DNA of 64,000 bases from an uncultured Phascolarctobacterium sp. (GCF_900770955.1 NZ_CAAGLX010000014.1:62001-126000); one strand, 5' to 3'; shown: positions 8,974 to 17,368, numbered from the stretch's first letter. Numbers and translations: made by a program. The notes: a model not told the origin generated them from the letters alone.

Positions 8974-9705
8974 ATGAAAATATTTATAATTAATCCTGAC
9001 TTTGGGGTTACTCCTGAGCAGATGGCAGCACGCTGTCATCTGCTCAGTGTGCATGTAGGTCCGGATGTGGAGCTGTACATGGAGTGCCTTGTTGAAAATC
9101 ATATCGAAATTGATTCTGCTCTTGATGCTGCGCTTGCTGCGCCAGAGATTATCAAAATGGCTGTGCGTGCGGAAAGCGAAGGCTATGACGCAGTCGTGCT
9201 TTACTGCTTCAGTGACCCTGCGGTGGATGCCTGCCGTGAGGTGGTAAGCATACCTGTAGTAGGCGGCGGTCAGGCGAGCTGCCTTCTGGCACCGCTGGTA
9301 GGCAGGCAGGCAGGACTGTTGCTGGCAGATACTGCGCGTTATGCGGAAAAGCAGCTTTTTGTTGCTCAATGCGGTGTTGATCCTGCGCGTATTGCTGCAA
9401 TCGGCGGCATTGAGGCCCGTGGTGTTGATTTGTGGGCAGAGCGTGAGCGTGTTCTTGACCTGCTTACGGAAGCCGGCAAAAATTTGCTGGCGGCAGGCAG
9501 AGTGCAGGTACTGCTTTTGGGTTGCTTATCCTTTTTAGGTTTGGCGCACCCGCTCAGTGAGCGTCTGGGCGTTCCTGTTGTTGACCCGGCGGTGGCACCT
9601 GTGGCGCTGGCGGAATGCCTTGTGCGGCAGGGGCTCAAAACAAGCCGCAAGGCTTATCCTGCACCGCCGTTGCGCAAACGGACGTGGCAGAGCGGCCAAT
9701 TATAA
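8974..9705 (+). CDS. Asp/Glu/hydantoin racemase family protein
   Basis: 244 residues. Two-cysteine racemase of the Asp/Glu/hydantoin superfamily: first catalytic Cys at 78 (LYCFSDPA), second at 184 (LLLGCLSFLG). The PVVGGGQAS segment is like that of hydantoin racemases. It lies 10 bases after the ABC ATPase with AAGGA upstream, so it is in the transporter operon. The frame is open 31 codons upstream inside the ATPase gene, but ATG 8974 is the only start with a ribosome site. Aspartate or hydantoin racemase and maleate-isomerase-like roles are all possible. Confidence 0.8.
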   Translation: MKIFIINPDFGVTPEQMAARCHLLSVHVGPDVELYMECLVENHIEIDSALDAALAAPEIIKMAVRAESEGYDAVVLYCFSDPAVDACREVVSIPVVGGGQASCLLAPLVGRQAGLLLADTARYAEKQLFVAQCGVDPARIAAIGGIEARGVDLWAERERVLDLLTEAGKNLLAAGRVQVLLLGCLSFLGLAHPLSERLGVPVVDPAVAPVALAECLVRQGLKTSRKAYPAPPLRKRTWQSGQL

Positions 9706-9781
9706 ACAGCTTGCTTTTCTATAGGAAATAGTGTAAGATAATATTAGTATCAAAATCTTAAGAAGAGAGGTTACTGTTTTA

Positions 9782-10201
9782 ATGAAAAAGAGCTTATTGA
9801 CTTTGATTATGGCTTTGGTTATGGCTTTAGCTTGCGCAACCAGTGCTTTTGCGGAAGATTTGGGTTATGTAAATGTTGAACGTGTTTTCCGCAGCTATCC
9901 TGATATTCAGACTACTATGAGCGTTATCAATCTGGAGCGCCAAAAGGCTGAAAATGAATTCAACGAAAAGGCTCCGAAACTTGACGACAAGGGCAGACGC
10001 GAGCTGGGCGAAAAATTATCCGCTCAGGTAGATAAGAAGGAAGCATCCCTGCTGAATCCTATCCGCGAAAAAATCCGCAAAACTATCGGCCAGGTAGCAA
10101 AAGCTCATGGTATTGCTAATGTAGTTGATGCCAGTGCTGTTGTATTTGGTGGCAAGGATCTGACTGAAGAAGTTATCGCTGCTGTTGCTCAAGGCAAATA
10201 A
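9782..10201 (+). CDS. OmpH/Skp-family periplasmic chaperone-like protein
   Basis: 139 residues with a signal peptide ending near TSAFA. The mature start DLGYVNVERVFRSYPDIQ is the standard OmpH/Skp opening, followed by a charged helical stretch. Skp holds outer-membrane proteins in the periplasm. The coiled-coil arm is shorter than in E. coli Skp, so its exact role is uncertain. It is a single gene between a short intergenic promoter region and a strong terminator. Further support for a diderm envelope. Confidence 0.8.
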   Translation: MKKSLLTLIMALVMALACATSAFAEDLGYVNVERVFRSYPDIQTTMSVINLERQKAENEFNEKAPKLDDKGRRELGEKLSAQVDKKEASLLNPIREKIRKTIGQVAKAHGIANVVDASAVVFGGKDLTEEVIAAVAQGK

Positions 10202-10216
10202 AGACTAATGTTATTG

Positions 10217-10247
10217 AAGGCTGTCGCAGGTAAGCGACAGCCTTTTT
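10217..10247 (+). terminator. Terminator of the Skp-like gene
   Basis: Eleven-base perfect stem AAGGCTGTCGC/GCGACAGCCTT, six-base loop, then TTTTT. Confidence 0.92.
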
Positions 10248-10293
10248 CAGTGAGTGTGTTATAATATAAGTAATTTTAGGCGAGGTGAAGCTG

Positions 10294-11004
10294 ATGGCGC
10301 ACTGTCCCTTTGATTTTTTTACTGACGGAAAGAAACATAACATCTGCCTTGTCGGCGGTGGTGGTAAAACGACGGTTATGTATGAACTGGCAGCAGCCTG
10401 GGCAGCCTGTGGGCGCAAGGTATTGGTGCTGACGAGTACGCATATCCTGCAGCCTGCAGATGGCAGCTTTGCTGCGGACGCAGCAACAGTACATAATTTG
10501 TGGCAGCAGCGGCGCTATGCTGTTATCGGCACTCCGGAGCTTGCAACCGGTAAGCTGACGGCGCCGCCGCAAGATTTATATGAAGCGTTGCACCTGCAGG
10601 CTGACGTAATTTTGTGTGAGGCTGACGGCTCCAGACATCATCCCTGCAAGGTGCCTGCAGCGCATGAGCCTGTACTTTTGCCTGACAGTGACATAGTGCT
10701 GGCTGTTGCGGGGATGGATGCTTTGGGCAATTCGCTGCAGCAGGCTTGCCAGCGTCCACAGCTGGCGGCAGAGCTTTTAGGCTGCGGCTTAGATTCTGTC
10801 ATTGATGCGCAAATGCTGGTTGCTTTGCTGCTTTCGGAGCAGGGAGCACGCAAAAATGTCGGTAAACGCGCTTATTATATTGTTTTGAATAAATGCGACC
10901 TGCTAAAAGCAGCGCAGCAGGAGGAAATGCTTCGGCTGTTAGTGGGTGCAGGCATGGACGAGCATAGAATATGGCTTCGTGAAAGGGGAGATAGCAAATG
11001 CTGA
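10294..11004 (+). CDS. yqeC: YqeC-like selenium cofactor biosynthesis protein
   Basis: About 237 residues, putative accessory factor for selenium-dependent molybdenum hydroxylases. It opens with a P-loop-like VGGGGKTTVMYELA (near residue 20-33) and carries CEADGSRHHPCK near residue 110, both typical of YqeC. ATG 10294 follows AGGTGA at the right distance; a GTG nine bases upstream is in frame. It begins an operon with yqeB and xdhC. The biochemical role of YqeC is not proven; the link to selenium-dependent hydroxylases comes from comparative genomics. Confidence 0.85.
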   Translation: MAHCPFDFFTDGKKHNICLVGGGGKTTVMYELAAAWAACGRKVLVLTSTHILQPADGSFAADAATVHNLWQQRRYAVIGTPELATGKLTAPPQDLYEALHLQADVILCEADGSRHHPCKVPAAHEPVLLPDSDIVLAVAGMDALGNSLQQACQRPQLAAELLGCGLDSVIDAQMLVALLLSEQGARKNVGKRAYYIVLNKCDLLKAAQQEEMLRLLVGAGMDEHRIWLRERGDSKC

Positions 11005-11810
11005 AGATTATTGTACGCGGTGGCGGTGACCTGGCAACAGGTGTTATCCATCGCTTGTGGGGAGCAGGCTTCAAAGTTTTAGTGCTGGAATGTGCTAAGC
11101 CTGCGGCAATTCGTCGACAGGTAGCGCTGTGCGAAGCGGTGTATCAGGGCAGCGCTCAGGTAGAAGGCCTGACTGCAAGATTGATAAATTCACTGCCTGA
11201 GGCAGATGCTGCCTGGGAGCATGATGAAGTACCGGTGCTGGTTGATGAAGCAGCGGATAGTGTGCATGCTTTTGCGCCTGATATTGTGATTGATGCGATT
11301 ATTGCCAAGCGCAATCTTGGTACAAGCAGTACAATGGCACCGCTTGTTATTGCTTTAGGCCCCGGCTTCAGCGTGGGCGCAGATGCCGACGTAATTGTAG
11401 AAACGAAGCGCGGTCATAACCTGGGACGCATTATCCGCAGCGGCAGTGCTGCACCTAACAGCGGTGTGCCTGGTAATATCGCAGGCTATAGCAAGGAGCG
11501 TGTGCTGCACGCACCCTGCGCAGGTGTTCTGCACGTTGTTCATGACATTGGCAGCATTGTGGAAAAGGGCGAAACTATTGCAACTATTACCGACGGCAGT
11601 AATCAGGTGGCGGTAAAGGCAACACTGTCCGGTCTGATTCGCGGCATGATTCGCAATGGCTTTGCTGTTACCGAAGGCTTTAAAATTGCCGATATCGACC
11701 CACGTAAAGAAGAACTGGCCAACTGCTTTACGATTTCGGATAAGGCACGCTGCATTGCCGGCAGCGTTCTGGAATTAGTCTGCCGTTATGCACAGGAGAA
11801 AGAAAAATGA
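10998..11810 (+). CDS. yqeB: YqeB (EF2563-type) selenium-dependent molybdenum hydroxylase system protein
   Basis: 270 residues. The IVRGGGDLATGVIHRLWGAGF N-terminus is the family's nucleotide-binding-like opening, and the C-terminal half has a short biotin/lipoyl-like segment (GVLHVVHDIGSIVEKGETIATI). YqeB is found with selenium-dependent purine and xanthine hydroxylases and is thought to help mature or deliver the selenium-containing cofactor. It overlaps yqeC by seven bases and the next gene by four. The hydroxylase subunits themselves are not in this window. Confidence 0.88.
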   Translation: MLKIIVRGGGDLATGVIHRLWGAGFKVLVLECAKPAAIRRQVALCEAVYQGSAQVEGLTARLINSLPEADAAWEHDEVPVLVDEAADSVHAFAPDIVIDAIIAKRNLGTSSTMAPLVIALGPGFSVGADADVIVETKRGHNLGRIIRSGSAAPNSGVPGNIAGYSKERVLHAPCAGVLHVVHDIGSIVEKGETIATITDGSNQVAVKATLSGLIRGMIRNGFAVTEGFKIADIDPRKEELANCFTISDKARCIAGSVLELVCRYAQEKEK

Positions 11811-12763
11811 AGTATCTAATGAAAAGAATACGCTCGCAGGCTTTAGATTCGCAGCCTTGCTATCTTGTTGCATTGATTGAGAGTGAAGGCTCTACTCCGC
11901 GCACCAGTGGCGCCTATATGCTGGTCGGAGCAAAAGGCTTGCTTTACGGAACCATCGGCGGCGGCGGTATGGAATATGCGGCGCAGCAGCTGGCACAGCA
12001 GCGTCTGCAGAATGGTGGCGGCAGCTTTGTCAAAACGTTTGACCTCTCTCCGGCAGCAGGCATGGCCTGCGGCGGCAGCTGTCAGGTGCAGTTCTGCTAC
12101 CTGCCTGTGGGGGAAGAAACGGAGGATTTGGCAGAGGAAGCTCTTAGTGCAATGAAGCAGCATGCTCCCTGGTGGTTTTTACTGCCTTTGGGTGAAGGCA
12201 ACGCAATGCCGCAAATAAAAAAAGACCTGCAGCTTGCAGGTCGCAGAGGTGTAATCAGTATAGATGGCTGCGCTTATTATGCGGAGCAGTATGATTATGA
12301 CGGTTCGGTTTATGTTTTTGGCGCAGGTCATGTTGCGCGTGAGCTGGTGCCGCTTTTGAGTCATCTTGGCTTTAAATGCATCGTGCTGGATGACAGGGCG
12401 GAGTTTGCGGATGCGGCAGCCTTTCCGCAGGCGGAGCATGTACAGCAGGTTGATTTTACTAAGCTGCAGGAGGTTTGCAGCCTGACGGCTAAGGATTATG
12501 CGGTAGTAATGACGCGCGGCCATGTGCATGACGCTAATGTGGAGCGTTATCTGTTGACTACGCCTGTCGGTTATATCGGCATCATGGGCAGTAAAAATAA
12601 AGCAGCCATGGCCAGAGCAGCTTTGCTGGCAGACGGTTACAGCGAGCAGCAGCTCGCGCGTGTGATTACGCCCATCGGAATCGATATAGGCAGTGAGACG
12701 CCGGCGGAGATTGCGGTGAGTGTGGCAGCACAGTTAATTAAATTTAGAGCAGAACGCATATAA
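11807..12763 (+). CDS. xdhC: XdhC/CoxI family molybdenum hydroxylase maturation protein
   Basis: 318 residues. The N-terminal XdhC/CoxI domain shows GSTPRTSGAYM and GMACGGSCQV. The C-terminal Rossmann domain shows VYVFGAGHVARELVPLL and GYIGIMGSKNK. XdhC proteins bind molybdopterin cofactor, help insert the terminal sulfur (or here perhaps selenium) ligand, and hand the cofactor to xanthine-dehydrogenase-type enzymes. Start ATG overlaps the yqeB stop (ATGA). It is the last gene before a strong terminator. Confidence 0.9.
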   Translation: MKYLMKRIRSQALDSQPCYLVALIESEGSTPRTSGAYMLVGAKGLLYGTIGGGGMEYAAQQLAQQRLQNGGGSFVKTFDLSPAAGMACGGSCQVQFCYLPVGEETEDLAEEALSAMKQHAPWWFLLPLGEGNAMPQIKKDLQLAGRRGVISIDGCAYYAEQYDYDGSVYVFGAGHVARELVPLLSHLGFKCIVLDDRAEFADAAAFPQAEHVQQVDFTKLQEVCSLTAKDYAVVMTRGHVHDANVERYLLTTPVGYIGIMGSKNKAAMARAALLADGYSEQQLARVITPIGIDIGSETPAEIAVSVAAQLIKFRAERI

Positions 12764-12787
12764 AGTATAGGAAGCACATAAAAACTC

Positions 12788-12833
12788 ATGAGCACCTCAA
12801 AGTAGCAAAAGTACGTCGTCGGTGCTCATTTTT
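12788..12833 (+). terminator. Terminator of the yqeC-yqeB-xdhC operon
   Basis: Nine-base stem ATGAGCACC/GGTGCTCAT with a 24-base loop, followed by TTTTT. The loop is longer than usual. The bases from here to 12,965 otherwise hold only a probable permease promoter (TTTACA, then TAAAAT 18 bases on). Confidence 0.8.
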
Positions 12834-12965
12834 AAATTTCTCGCTTGAATTGCGAACGAAAAAGGCTATCTGATAAAATTTATACGGATTTTCTCTGTAA
12901 TTTTCTTTACAATAAGACGTGATATGCGATAAAATATATGCATGAAAAAATGAAGGGGTGCTTAT

Positions 12966-14372
12966 ATGTCTAAGTTTGTTAAACTGTCTGAGGAAGCCTA
13001 CAAGTTTGAAGGCAAGCTGTCTTTGAGCTCGGCTATTCCTTTAGGTCTGCAGCATGTTTTGGCTATGTTTGTCGGCAATCTTACACCGGTTCTGATTATT
13101 GGCGGTGCCTGCGGTATTGTCGGCGGTGCCGGTTTTGAACAGCTGCAGGTTGTTTTGATTCAAAATGCGATGATTGTTGCAGGTCTGGTAACTCTGCTGC
13201 AGTTATATTCCGTTGGTCCCTGCGGCGGCAAGGTGCCTATTATCATGGGTACAAGCTCTGGCTTTATCGGTGTATTTGCCGGTATCGTTGCAACCTTGGG
13301 CAGCGGTGTTGTCGCCTATGGCGCTATTATGGGTGCCTCGATTATCGGCGGCGTTTTTGAAGCAGTGCTTGGTCTTGTGCTCAAGCGCATCCGTCGCTTC
13401 TTCCCGCCTGTTGTCTGCGGCACTGTTGTACTGTCTATCGGTCTGTCGCTGATTTCCGTAGGTATCAATTCCTTTGGCGGCGGCTTTAAGACTAAGGACT
13501 TCGGTTCTATCGAAAACCTGCTGCTTGGCTTGTTTGTACTTTGTGTTATTCTTTTCTTCAAGCATGGCACTAAGGGCTTTTTAAGCTCTTCTTCCATTCT
13601 GCTTGGTATTATTGCAGGCTATATCGCTGCTATTTTCATGGGCTTTGTACTGCCTACAACCGCAGTTACTCCTGACGGTGTGGAATATACCAAATCCTGG
13701 GTATTGCATTGGGACAAGGTGGCGAACGCCTCCTGGTTCGCTGTGCCTCAGCTTATGCCTGTTGATATCGTATTTGATATGCGTGCTATTATGCCTGTAT
13801 TGATTATGTTTGTTGTTACTGCAGTTGAAACTGTCGGTGATATTTCCGCAGTTGTTGAAAGCGGTCTGAACCGTGAAGCTACGGACAAGGAATTGTCCGG
13901 CGGCGTTATTTGTGACGGCATTGGCTCTGCTATTGCTGCTGTCTTCGGCGTACTGCCCAATACTTCCTTCTCTCAGAATGTAGGTCTGGTTGCTATGACG
14001 AAGATTGTTAACCGTTTTGCTTTGGCAACCGGTGCGGTATTTTTGATTCTCTGCGGCCTGATTCCCAAGCTGGGCGCTTTGGTTTCCATTATGCCGCAAT
14101 CCGTTCTGGGCGGCGCTGCTGTAATGATGTTCTCCTCGATTGTTGTCAGCGGTATTCAGCTGGTTACTAAAGAGAAGCTCAATCCGCGCAGTCTGACGAT
14201 TATTTCCGTTGCTTTAGGCGTTGGCTACGGCATGGGCGCTACACCTGGCATCCTGGCACACTGCCCGGAGGCTATGCGCATGATGTTCGGTGAATCCGGT
14301 ATCGTTCCGGCAGCCTTTGTAGCAATTCTGCTGAATGTTATTCTGAATAGGGGCGAAGACGCTCAAGCTTAG
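12966..14372 (+). CDS. NCS2 family uracil/xanthine permease
   Basis: 468-residue inner-membrane nucleobase transporter with about 12-14 spans. Family features seen: AIPLGLQHVLAMFVGNLTPVLI at the start, the conserved NCS2 QNVG motif in NTSFSQNVGLVAMTK, and VETVGDISAV. In NCS2 carriers the Glu of this last region helps bind the purine ring. Lying after the YqeB/YqeC/XdhC genes, it probably brings in xanthine, urate or a related purine. The 3' end overlaps the convergent gene by 35 bases. Confidence 0.9.
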   Translation: MSKFVKLSEEAYKFEGKLSLSSAIPLGLQHVLAMFVGNLTPVLIIGGACGIVGGAGFEQLQVVLIQNAMIVAGLVTLLQLYSVGPCGGKVPIIMGTSSGFIGVFAGIVATLGSGVVAYGAIMGASIIGGVFEAVLGLVLKRIRRFFPPVVCGTVVLSIGLSLISVGINSFGGGFKTKDFGSIENLLLGLFVLCVILFFKHGTKGFLSSSSILLGIIAGYIAAIFMGFVLPTTAVTPDGVEYTKSWVLHWDKVANASWFAVPQLMPVDIVFDMRAIMPVLIMFVVTAVETVGDISAVVESGLNREATDKELSGGVICDGIGSAIAAVFGVLPNTSFSQNVGLVAMTKIVNRFALATGAVFLILCGLIPKLGALVSIMPQSVLGGAAVMMFSSIVVSGIQLVTKEKLNPRSLTIISVALGVGYGMGATPGILAHCPEAMRMMFGESGIVPAAFVAILLNVILNRGEDAQA

Positions 14373-14946
14373 TTTTATCCTGTTGGGTATCGATATCCAG
14401 CAGCTCGTTGATATCCTGAACCGGTACTTTTACTACCAGTTCAGGATATTTTTTTGTCAGTACGGAACCGCCCTTGTCCTGCGGCAGCTGTTGCAGCTCG
14501 TCGGCAAATTTTGCAGGGAAGATAATGGGATTGCCGGGAGTTTCTTTGTAATACAGGCGATGAATTTTTTGCGGCTGCGCTAAAAAGCTTTCGGCGAGGC
14601 GGATAAGCGAAGCTTGCTGTAAAAGCGGCTGGTCGGCAACGGCAAAAAGCAAGCCCGCGGCCTGAGGCAGCTGCTGCTGTATATAAGCTGTGCCAAGGCG
14701 CACTGTGTCGCTCAGATAGGGCATGTCGTGCAGCAGGCAGGGGATTTGCTGCTGCGCGCAGATTTCCGCAACCTCCTTATGGCGTGTTACAACGATACGC
14801 TTGGCGAAAAGTTCTTGGCTGATATCAAGGATGTGCTGCAGCATGGGCGCTCCGTCGATGGCTGTCAGCAGCTTGTTGGCACCGAAGCGGCGGCCTACGC
14901 CGGACGCCAGGATGATGCAGGCTATTTTAGAATATTTTACGTTCAT
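14338..14946 (-). CDS. MocA/MobA-like nucleotidyltransferase
   Basis: 202 residues. N-terminal IILASGVGRRFGANKLL is the nucleotide-binding loop of MobA/MocA-type transferases; VADQPLL (near residue 116) supplies the metal-binding Asp, and GNPIIFP follows. MocA adds CMP to molybdopterin to make the dinucleotide cofactor used by xanthine-dehydrogenase-type enzymes. It faces the permease convergently with a 35-base overlap. The genomic position next to xdhC and yqeB supports a role in molybdenum hydroxylase cofactor assembly. Confidence 0.82.
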   Translation of the reverse strand: MNVKYSKIACIILASGVGRRFGANKLLTAIDGAPMLQHILDISQELFAKRIVVTRHKEVAEICAQQQIPCLLHDMPYLSDTVRLGTAYIQQQLPQAAGLLFAVADQPLLQQASLIRLAESFLAQPQKIHRLYYKETPGNPIIFPAKFADELQQLPQDKGGSVLTKKYPELVVKVPVQDINELLDIDTQQDKTKLERLRPYSE

Positions 14947-15054
14947 AAAGTTACCTCACGGTTTTGATTATATATCATTATTATAAGACTGAATGGTGGT
15001 GCTAACAAGCGGGGGAATACCGGTTAGCGGAAGAATATATTTTATCCGCAAAAA

Positions 15055-15085
15055 CAAAAAACTCTGTAACCGAAGTTACAGAGTT
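15055..15085 (-). terminator. Terminator of tRNA-Arg
   Basis: Perfect 11-base stem AACTCTGTAAC/GTTACAGAGTT with a CGAA loop. Read on the minus strand it runs into a T tract (complement of 15055-15060). It lies 11 bases past the tRNA. Confidence 0.88.
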
Positions 15086-15095
15086 TAGTTTCAAG

Positions 15096-15172
15096 TGGTG
15101 GCCCTGGCAGGATTCGAACCTGCGACCTTTTGATTCGTAGTCAAACGCTCTATCCAACTGAGCTACAGAGTC
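15096..15172 (-). tRNA. tRNA-Arg (ACG)
   Basis: Read on the minus strand: D arm TAGCTCAGTTGGATAGAGC, anticodon loop CTACGAA (ACG) in a TTTGA/TCAAA stem, T arm GGTTCGAATCC, and encoded CCA. The acceptor stem GACTCTG/CAGGGCC holds one A-C mismatch at position 2-71 and a T-G pair. Confidence 0.92.
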
Positions 15173-15250
15173 ACATCAGCGTTGCTGTTGTTTCAAGCAA
15201 CAATGATATTATAGCGAAAAGAGAGCTTCTTGTCAACACTTTTTGGGAAA

Positions 15251-16066
15251 TTATTTTTTATTTTTTTTGCTGACAGCTTTTTCTTTGGCAGCCGGCTGAT
15301 GCTTTTCCAACCAGCCGCAGTAAATGAAGAAGCCTAAGGCGACGAGGAAGAAGCCTAAGCTGGTTGCCTGAGCGGACTTCAGCCCGAACAGCCAGGGCTC
15401 GGCGTAGTCACCGCGCAGCATTTCCAAAAAGAAGCGGACTACGGAATAAAGCATAGCATACATACATAAAGCCTGACCGCGCGCATGCTTGGTGGTACGG
15501 AACAACAGCAGCAGGGCAAAAATGACGATGTCCAGCTGACCTTCCCAAACCTCTGCCGGCCACAGGGGGACAGGGCCGTAGGTTTTGTAGGCCAGAGTGC
15601 CTTCGGGGTACAGCAGGCCGAAGCTGCCACCGGTAGGTGTGCCGAAGGCATCGCCGTTGAGCAGGTTTGCCATGCGTCCGATGGACTGGCCGATAAGCAG
15701 AGAGGGAGAAACGATATCCGCCAACGCTACCCAGTCGATGTCATGCATTTTGCAGTAAACTATGCCTGCCGCAATGCCTGCCAGCATACCACCCTGCACA
15801 GCCATACCGCCCTGCCAGACGAAGGGGATTTCCAGCAGATGATGGCTGTAGTAATCCCAGTCGAAGAAGAAAACGTCCCACAGCCTGCCGCCGATGAGGC
15901 CGGCAAAGCCGCCGTAGATGCCTATGTCTAAAATATGCTCGTGCCAGCGTCCGTCCTGCTTAGCCAAAAAGTAGGCAGTGCCAGTAGCTAAAAATATTGC
16001 TGTACAGAGCATCAGACCATACATGCGTATGGGAAAATCGCCGATAAAAAAGATATATTGATGCAT
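15251..16066 (-). CDS. lgt: Prolipoprotein diacylglyceryl transferase
   Basis: 271-residue inner-membrane enzyme that transfers diacylglycerol from phosphatidylglycerol to the lipobox cysteine of prolipoproteins. About seven membrane spans. Family signatures: IRMYGLML near the N-terminus, GGMAVQGGMLAG, and the Lgt signature GQSIGRMANLLNGDAFG. The C-terminus is a lysine-rich tail after the last span. It is a single gene on the minus strand between tRNA-Arg and the acquired cat region. It would serve the lipoprotein at 6736 among others. Confidence 0.95.
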   Translation of the reverse strand: MHQYIFFIGDFPIRMYGLMLCTAIFLATGTAYFLAKQDGRWHEHILDIGIYGGFAGLIGGRLWDVFFFDWDYYSHHLLEIPFVWQGGMAVQGGMLAGIAAGIVYCKMHDIDWVALADIVSPSLLIGQSIGRMANLLNGDAFGTPTGGSFGLLYPEGTLAYKTYGPVPLWPAEVWEGQLDIVIFALLLLFRTTKHARGQALCMYAMLYSVVRFFLEMLRGDYAEPWLFGLKSAQATSLGFFLVALGFFIYCGWLEKHQPAAKEKAVSKKNKK

Positions 16067-16187
16067 TATGAATAAAGCCTCCTAAAAAATCTAACTAATA
16101 TTTTAACACATTCCGGCGTTTTTATCAGCGAAAAAGTTGTGATTTTCTTTATTTGTCGGGCTTGTTGTCTTTAAAAAGAAGTTAAAT

Positions 16188-16278
16188 TTATTCCAATCTT
16201 TGGAGTTTGTGCTGTTCCAGAAGAAGCTGAGCTTCAGCTTGCTCTTTTTCGGCCCTAAGCTGGTCGGGGGTTTTCCTT
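16188..16278 (-). pseudogene. Remnant of a mobile-element gene (DUF3847-like)
   Basis: On the minus strand one frame reads TPDQLRAEKEQAEAQ, then LLLEQHKLQRLE and a stop. This is the charged helical pattern of small DUF3847-type proteins found on gut integrative elements. The only nearby ATG is in another frame, so the gene is cut short and frameshifted. The rest of 16,080-16,380 shows no gene besides the cat terminator. Family name from memory, so moderate confidence. Confidence 0.4.
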
Positions 16279-16316
16279 TTTGCTATGCTTCATGACTCTT
16301 TTTTTGAAAATTGGCA

Positions 16317-16347
16317 TAAAAAAGACCGCTGATTTTTTCACACGGTC
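16317..16347 (-). terminator. Terminator of the cat gene
   Basis: GACCG/CGGTC stem (16324-16328 with 16343-16347); on the minus strand the hairpin is followed by TTTTTT. Confidence 0.7.
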
Positions 16348-16383
16348 ATGTGTATCAACAGTCAGTTTTGCATTATCTTAGTT

Positions 16384-17013
16384 TTAAATATTGAATATCA
16401 ATTCCTGTAATTCATTTATGAAGCGACTAACATGAAACCCATCACATACGGAATGATGAACTTGAATGGATAATGGAAGCATTATTTTGTTATTCTGTTC
16501 ATGATACTTGCCCATTGTAAAAATAGGTAGTAGGTAGTCATATCCAAGTTTAAGGTTCAGATTGAATCCGGAAAAAGTCACCCACGGAATCATAGATACA
16601 GTGAAAACATTTCCTGGAACATCAGGTTTGGCAACAATTCTTTCTATTGCTCCATATTCTGAAATATCTCTTTCGTATGCAGAACAAAAGTTATCATAAT
16701 CAGTGGAAAACTCAGTCCATAAGTTAGAAAATGTTTCCGTATTCTTATGGAAAATCGTATAACAAGGTGACATCTTATCATAGATACCTAATTCGCCATT
16801 CTTATTGAACGTGGTTCGGAACTCTGAATGTTTATTGACAATAGATGCAATACAATAAAGCATTGTGGGATAGATTTTTTTATTCCTATTCTTTACTACT
16901 GTAATGTCCAACTCAGTAGTTATACTGTATGTACATGGTACATTGGAAAAGTAATGCTCAAAATACTCCTTCCTTGCCCAATTCTTTTTGTCAATTATAG
17001 TGAATTTCATCAT
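16384..17013 (-). CDS. cat: Chloramphenicol O-acetyltransferase, CatP-like
   Basis: 209 residues; acetylates chloramphenicol using acetyl-CoA and so gives resistance. The catalytic HHSVCDG motif (186-192) is intact, as are RKEYFEHYF near the start, the SEFRT segment, SMIPWVTFSGFNLN and PIFTMGKY. The sequence pattern is closest to the clostridial CatP branch. The gene and its leader are clearly richer in A and T than the genes around it, and a mobile-element scrap lies just downstream: signs of transfer. AAAGGATG precedes the start. It looks functional. Confidence 0.93.
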   Translation of the reverse strand: MMKFTIIDKKNWARKEYFEHYFSNVPCTYSITTELDITVVKNRNKKIYPTMLYCIASIVNKHSEFRTTFNKNGELGIYDKMSPCYTIFHKNTETFSNLWTEFSTDYDNFCSAYERDISEYGAIERIVAKPDVPGNVFTVSMIPWVTFSGFNLNLKLGYDYLLPIFTMGKYHEQNNKIMLPLSIQVHHSVCDGFHVSRFINELQELIFNI

Positions 17014-17237
17014 TAAATCATCCTTTCTAAAAATTTTCTGGTGGCAAACGGTATTTTATGTTGTTTGCGGACGGCAAGTCCACAAGGGATAGCCGCTTTA
17101 GCGGCGAAAGGGGGTGTACCCACCTTGGCGGAACGAAGTGACGGAAACATTCGAGGTCAGGAAGTTTTCTTCTGCTGACAGAGAATGAAGCTCCTATCAA
17201 TTCCGATTTGTTGCTCAATTTACGTATTCAAATTATA
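17014..17237 (-). promoter_or_regulatory. Long leader and -10 element of cat
   Basis: A TATAAT on the minus strand (17232-17237) precedes about 200 untranslated bases with a GCCGCTAAAGCGGC palindrome (17091-17104). The leader probably came in with cat. No good -35 is seen. The remainder, 17,238-17,368, shows nothing recognisable. Confidence 0.4.
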
Positions 17238-17368
17238 CCATGAAATTTGTGAACAATTCCACCTCCGGCTTTGTGGAATATGAGAAGAAGTCCGAACGGT
17301 TTTCCTCGAGCCTAGCTTCGGAGCAGTATTTTTTTGGCAGTAATTTCATAAAATTCACAACAATACGC

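Noticed and set aside
17027..17218. 63-residue minus-strand frame upstream of cat
   Set aside because: It starts at a TTG almost at the predicted transcription start and has no ribosome site; more likely an untranslated leader.
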